Source of the DNA: Kiritimatiellia bacterium
Lineage (GTDB): Bacteria; Verrucomicrobiota; Kiritimatiellia; SLAD01
Length of the DNA: 17,953 nucleotides
Assembly (NCBI GenBank): GCA_007128275.1
Contig: SKXR01000181.1
Coordinates: 1-17,953 of the forward strand
Direction of reading: 5' to 3'
How positions within the stretch are numbered: position 1 is the stretch's first letter; each line of letters opens with the position of its first letter. Made by a program: the position numbers and the translations under genes. Shown piece by piece: positions 17,101-17,953 of the stretch. A model generated the notes under the pieces. That model was not told the DNA's origin. It saw only the letters and a list, made by a program, of their open reading frames with translations, and did not search any database.

Positions 17101-17953
17101 AAGAACTATACCGGCCCGACCGTGATCGAACAGGGCGTCGTACGCGTCACCGAATCATCCGCGCCGCCGAACACCGCGGGTGTGACCGTATTGCCGGGAG
17201 GACAGTTGCGACTGGTTTCGGGCATCGATCCGCGTGTCTACACCTTTGGAGGAATGATTGTTCTGAACAGTCTCGGCCGTGGCGGACCGGTGCCGGAAGG
17301 TGAGGAACAGGGGATTCTCGGCGCGTTACGCTACGATCCGGGATTCAACGACAACAAGATTGAAGTCACCAATGATATTCTCTTAGCCGGTCCGTCCAGC
17401 CTGCACGTGGACGGCACACGCAATGTCATGGAGTTGAGCGGCGCACTTTCCGGCACGGGAACAGTAAGCAAATCGGGCGGTGGGATTGTGGTGTTAGGCG
17501 GTGATAGCAGTGCCTATGTTTCACCTGTTACGCTGACGACGGGTGAAGTCAGGGTGAATGGAGTGATCGGTTCAACGGTCGCAGTAACGACCGATACAGT
17601 GTTGCGCGGCAGCGGGCACGTAGGCGCGTTGTCGGGGCAGGGGACGGTGGCACCCGGACCGGGGTCGACCATCCTGACCGCCCGTTCCGTGAACGGCCTC
17701 CATTATGCGTTCCGCTTCAGTCAGACGGGCGCGCCTGATTATGCGCTGCCCTCCGACAGCGGCAATGCGCTCTTACGGCTCACCAACGCCACGCCTATTG
17801 TAGGCGGTTTCAATGCGGGCAATACGGTTTCCCTGTTCTTCGATGTGCCCTCGCTAAACGACGGGACGACCTACCTCGGCGCCTTTTTCACCGATGCCGA
17901 GGATGATTTCAGCAGTGCGCTTCAATCCGCCACGTGGAGCATCTATGTTGCGG
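11158..17953 (+). CDS. Giant secreted CotH-kinase surface protein with lamin-tail and autotransporter-type beta repeats (partial)
   Basis: One frame is open from the ATG at 11158 to the right edge: at least 2265 residues. Visible order: signal peptide (1-31); Ig-like domain (about 28-108); beta-sandwich (110-315); lamin-tail domain (341-485, from VLVINEFLAS with DWIELHNSG); chitobiase C-terminal-like domain in two halves (497-537 and 710-739) around a 172-residue insertion. Then the CotH kinase domain (746-1155): GVRIHGGTSRNRPRKTLRIY with Lys818, VNGEYWGIHNIRDRFD (889-904), DTDWPGNN (982-989) and WMMLDTDFGFG with Asp1018 and Asp1020. Then a GYRFVGW bacterial repeat (1161-1251), a jelly roll starting HYWNF (1255-1421), a cadherin-like domain (1424-1515), a second beta-domain (1520-1728), an Ig-like domain (1729-1828) and autotransporter-associated beta repeats (from about 1831; LIKTGYGVMSMTG, GTVSKSGGGIVVLGG). 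CotH of Bacillus is a secreted atypical protein kinase; activity here is inferred from retained Lys and DxD residues. The sorting signal or barrel is outside the window. Confidence 0.9.
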   Translation, partial: MKRNRFGFILSIVTAALFAGWRIAPCAAECSVVITHPSGDVSVSYGVDMITLQGTADGSVSNRVWTNAATAQSGPVSDGTEWSVASIPIQVGPNLLTVSGAGTVAISTTNAWDNGSESAYSGGWHSASNGGEGFGLWTLWTSATDPNNGGFFMAEGQANLDIGPRAWGMYANDSHLSLAMRPLAAALEVGQTLSASIDHNEIDEGGAVYMSLHNSEVEWLWYLVAHGGEETYRVNGVPTDLAVSQGGLDVAFTLTTPTTYSATVTPTVGDTLVITGSLMTVEHPEVIANVGFWNDNAGPDGPRNFYVNNLRITTPGTSGGICSDSVIVTRAPPPSTNTSVLVINEFLASNGSTNADEDGDFSDWIELHNSGDEALNIQGYGLTDDPSALFQWVFPNVTLMPGEYRLVWASGKDRRPNDGEGGELHANFAISVEGEPLRLTAPSGDPVDAIPPVTLRRDISYGRSLADPDVWVYFDQPTPGAPNTTTGYTELLNDVAFSMQAGMYTSPVPVLLEADSPAAAIHYTLDGSIPTIHSPLFTTVIINEPFDGGSNAPPGWTFTDIRQYQTPSSSGLNPPSLRFDTNTASVVSPSFVNATNVRFMMKGQSIGAASTFSVDGRIDDTWMVLAEYDHISNNKVTRNIPLSTNVTRLRFRYTKVTGNLAFDDLFLTGAPGSEGALWLDSRAGEPNGISEIPTNYEWGDEAWVPPFGEVYKIHTIRARAFKEGALPGPVVTRSYLIDPAGADRYSLPVFSVVTDPANFFDPQIGIYVPGWNNNFTQRGRDWERPAHIEFFEADGAPAFAQDVGVRIHGGTSRNRPRKTLRIYARADYGESWINYPLFPDKPVGRYKRFLLRQSGNDWDQSLFRDAMMQSLVKKTDVDVQYSRPAILFVNGEYWGIHNIRDRFDQHHLDTHYDTGDEQNITMLENNSVLDRGHSAGLTHYNNLRSFLDSPGVALSSDFAYVETQMDVDNFIDLQVARIYYRDTDWPGNNQPLWRYHTPDYQPHAPRGKDGRWRWMMLDTDFGFGLNFDYVYDSASGYGPNDASHDTLAFALEPNGPDWPNPSWSTFILRRLMENETFRQRFVNRFADFLNSSFSSNRVADVIHSLQSEYAPEIDEHVRRWGAPWSEGNWSNHVATMRAFAEQRPAYLRAHLINAFPEVTGTRNVTVDVSDPNAGWVRINNLDVRPSTAGVGEEPYPWTGSYFQGVPIPVTAIARPGYRFVGWVETSELGMRTFSEDDDLVFIAEFEELPPRQPIHYWNFNETNNLLDASFTVGDGLLDIVPGVATVITHDDGQDFVGENARFGDPAGSHLRINNPLGSEMTWEVPTSGYEEILVMYETRRSGQGAGLQVVEYATNALDFVGFTNIVTFNDAPVLHTLDFTGVPGVDDNTHFTIRITFEQGAGGTEGNNRFDNITVDGRPLGDPNRPPEVEEEIALQELIAQGAVAQINLDDVFTDPDGDPMTFGASSGNTAVATVGVSGNQLTITPGSRGGATVTVTADDGFFPPVAHAFRVLVYPEAHELSSGNYVFDEWDPNLAEGVYPPHMLFLQSDQDDPVIDTDLLYAYFLEPDDYHPDDEITIGFPYNNTRRTRLTGLGADGISFINTGQSRDLGGALLALDTRDVTNAPISWLAGTVVTNVRVYAVRLQYRVGTDGPFLDVLDEANQPVEYVRNATAGHAQLMPAVTLPAVALDEEYVQILWRYYHVSGEVGSRPELRLDDILVSGSSIQPAESLAFIDEPPPYWQSGVALPFFSVRAVDEDGFTDVQYTNEIALSLISGSGVLDGQTNVTAASGVAVFTNVTLTGSGAYILQGSSGALTPVVSDAIQIDDEPVFIPGDEADWTTDANWTSLNYPNAVSAFARINPPSTEERSVNIRSPVTIGHLIVNNTNTMVRNRIRDRDLGNALTFSTTSGPATVDVQGSGEGWVEIENDAGTILQTNLVISVEHMQGDPEFGALRIRSLWSGPGGLIKTGYGVMSMTGGDKNYTGPTVIEQGVVRVTESSAPPNTAGVTVLPGGQLRLVSGIDPRVYTFGGMIVLNSLGRGGPVPEGEEQGILGALRYDPGFNDNKIEVTNDILLAGPSSLHVDGTRNVMELSGALSGTGTVSKSGGGIVVLGGDSSAYVSPVTLTTGEVRVNGVIGSTVAVTTDTVLRGSGHVGALSGQGTVAPGPGSTILTARSVNGLHYAFRFSQTGAPDYALPSDSGNALLRLTNATPIVGGFNAGNTVSLFFDVPSLNDGTTYLGAFFTDAEDDFSSALQSATWSIYVA
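12151..12158 (+). repeat. C8 homopolymer tract within the surface-protein gene
   Basis: Eight consecutive C residues encode part of the PPP linker (residues 332-334) just before the lamin-tail domain. The frame as given is open on both sides. A one-base slip would shift the frame and truncate the protein before the CotH domain. Confidence 0.6.

Overview
The window is ordinary chromosomal DNA of moderately high GC, most plausibly from a PVC-superphylum bacterium of the Kiritimatiellota/Verrucomicrobiota type. The lineage is inferred mainly from the right-hand protein. It joins a lamin-tail domain, a chitobiase C-terminal domain, a CotH kinase domain, jelly-roll domains and autotransporter-associated beta-strand repeats, a combination familiar from those phyla. 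The envelope genes point to a Gram-negative cell. I saw no tRNA, rRNA, CRISPR array, transposase, integrase or phage gene.

Layout, left to right. (1) 1-2639, minus: the first 879 codons of a large AsmA-like inner-membrane-anchored protein that runs off the left edge. (2) 2640-3112: intergenic DNA with a candidate promoter for the AsmA gene and a roughly 100-bp palindromic element. (3) 3113-4021, minus: an MscS-type mechanosensitive channel, divergent from (4) 4158-4730, plus: an NADPH-dependent FMN reductase. (5) 4858-5517, plus: a membrane-anchored SLT-type lytic transglycosylase, converging with a 6-base gap on (6) 5524-6519, minus: an unrecognised exported, probably outer-membrane protein. 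(7) 6588-7103, minus: an MTH1-like Nudix hydrolase. (8) 7152-10859, minus: full-length cobalamin-dependent methionine synthase MetH. (9) 10860-11157: the metH promoter and a cluster of REP-like repeats. (10) 11158 to the right edge, plus: a giant secreted surface protein of at least 2265 residues.

How the genes fit together: metH, the Nudix gene and the outer-membrane gene lie in one direction with short gaps (48 and 68 bases) and may be co-transcribed, though the outer-membrane gene has its own weak promoter candidate. The AsmA, MscS, transglycosylase and outer-membrane genes share an envelope theme but do not form an obvious single pathway. The two largest envelope genes (AsmA and the CotH surface protein) are each cut by a window edge.

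I found no convincing new multi-gene system. The best leads are the domain architecture of the CotH surface protein (including a chitobiase-like domain split by a 172-residue insertion), the REP-like repeats between metH and that gene, and a palindrome inside the signal-peptide codons of the outer-membrane gene.
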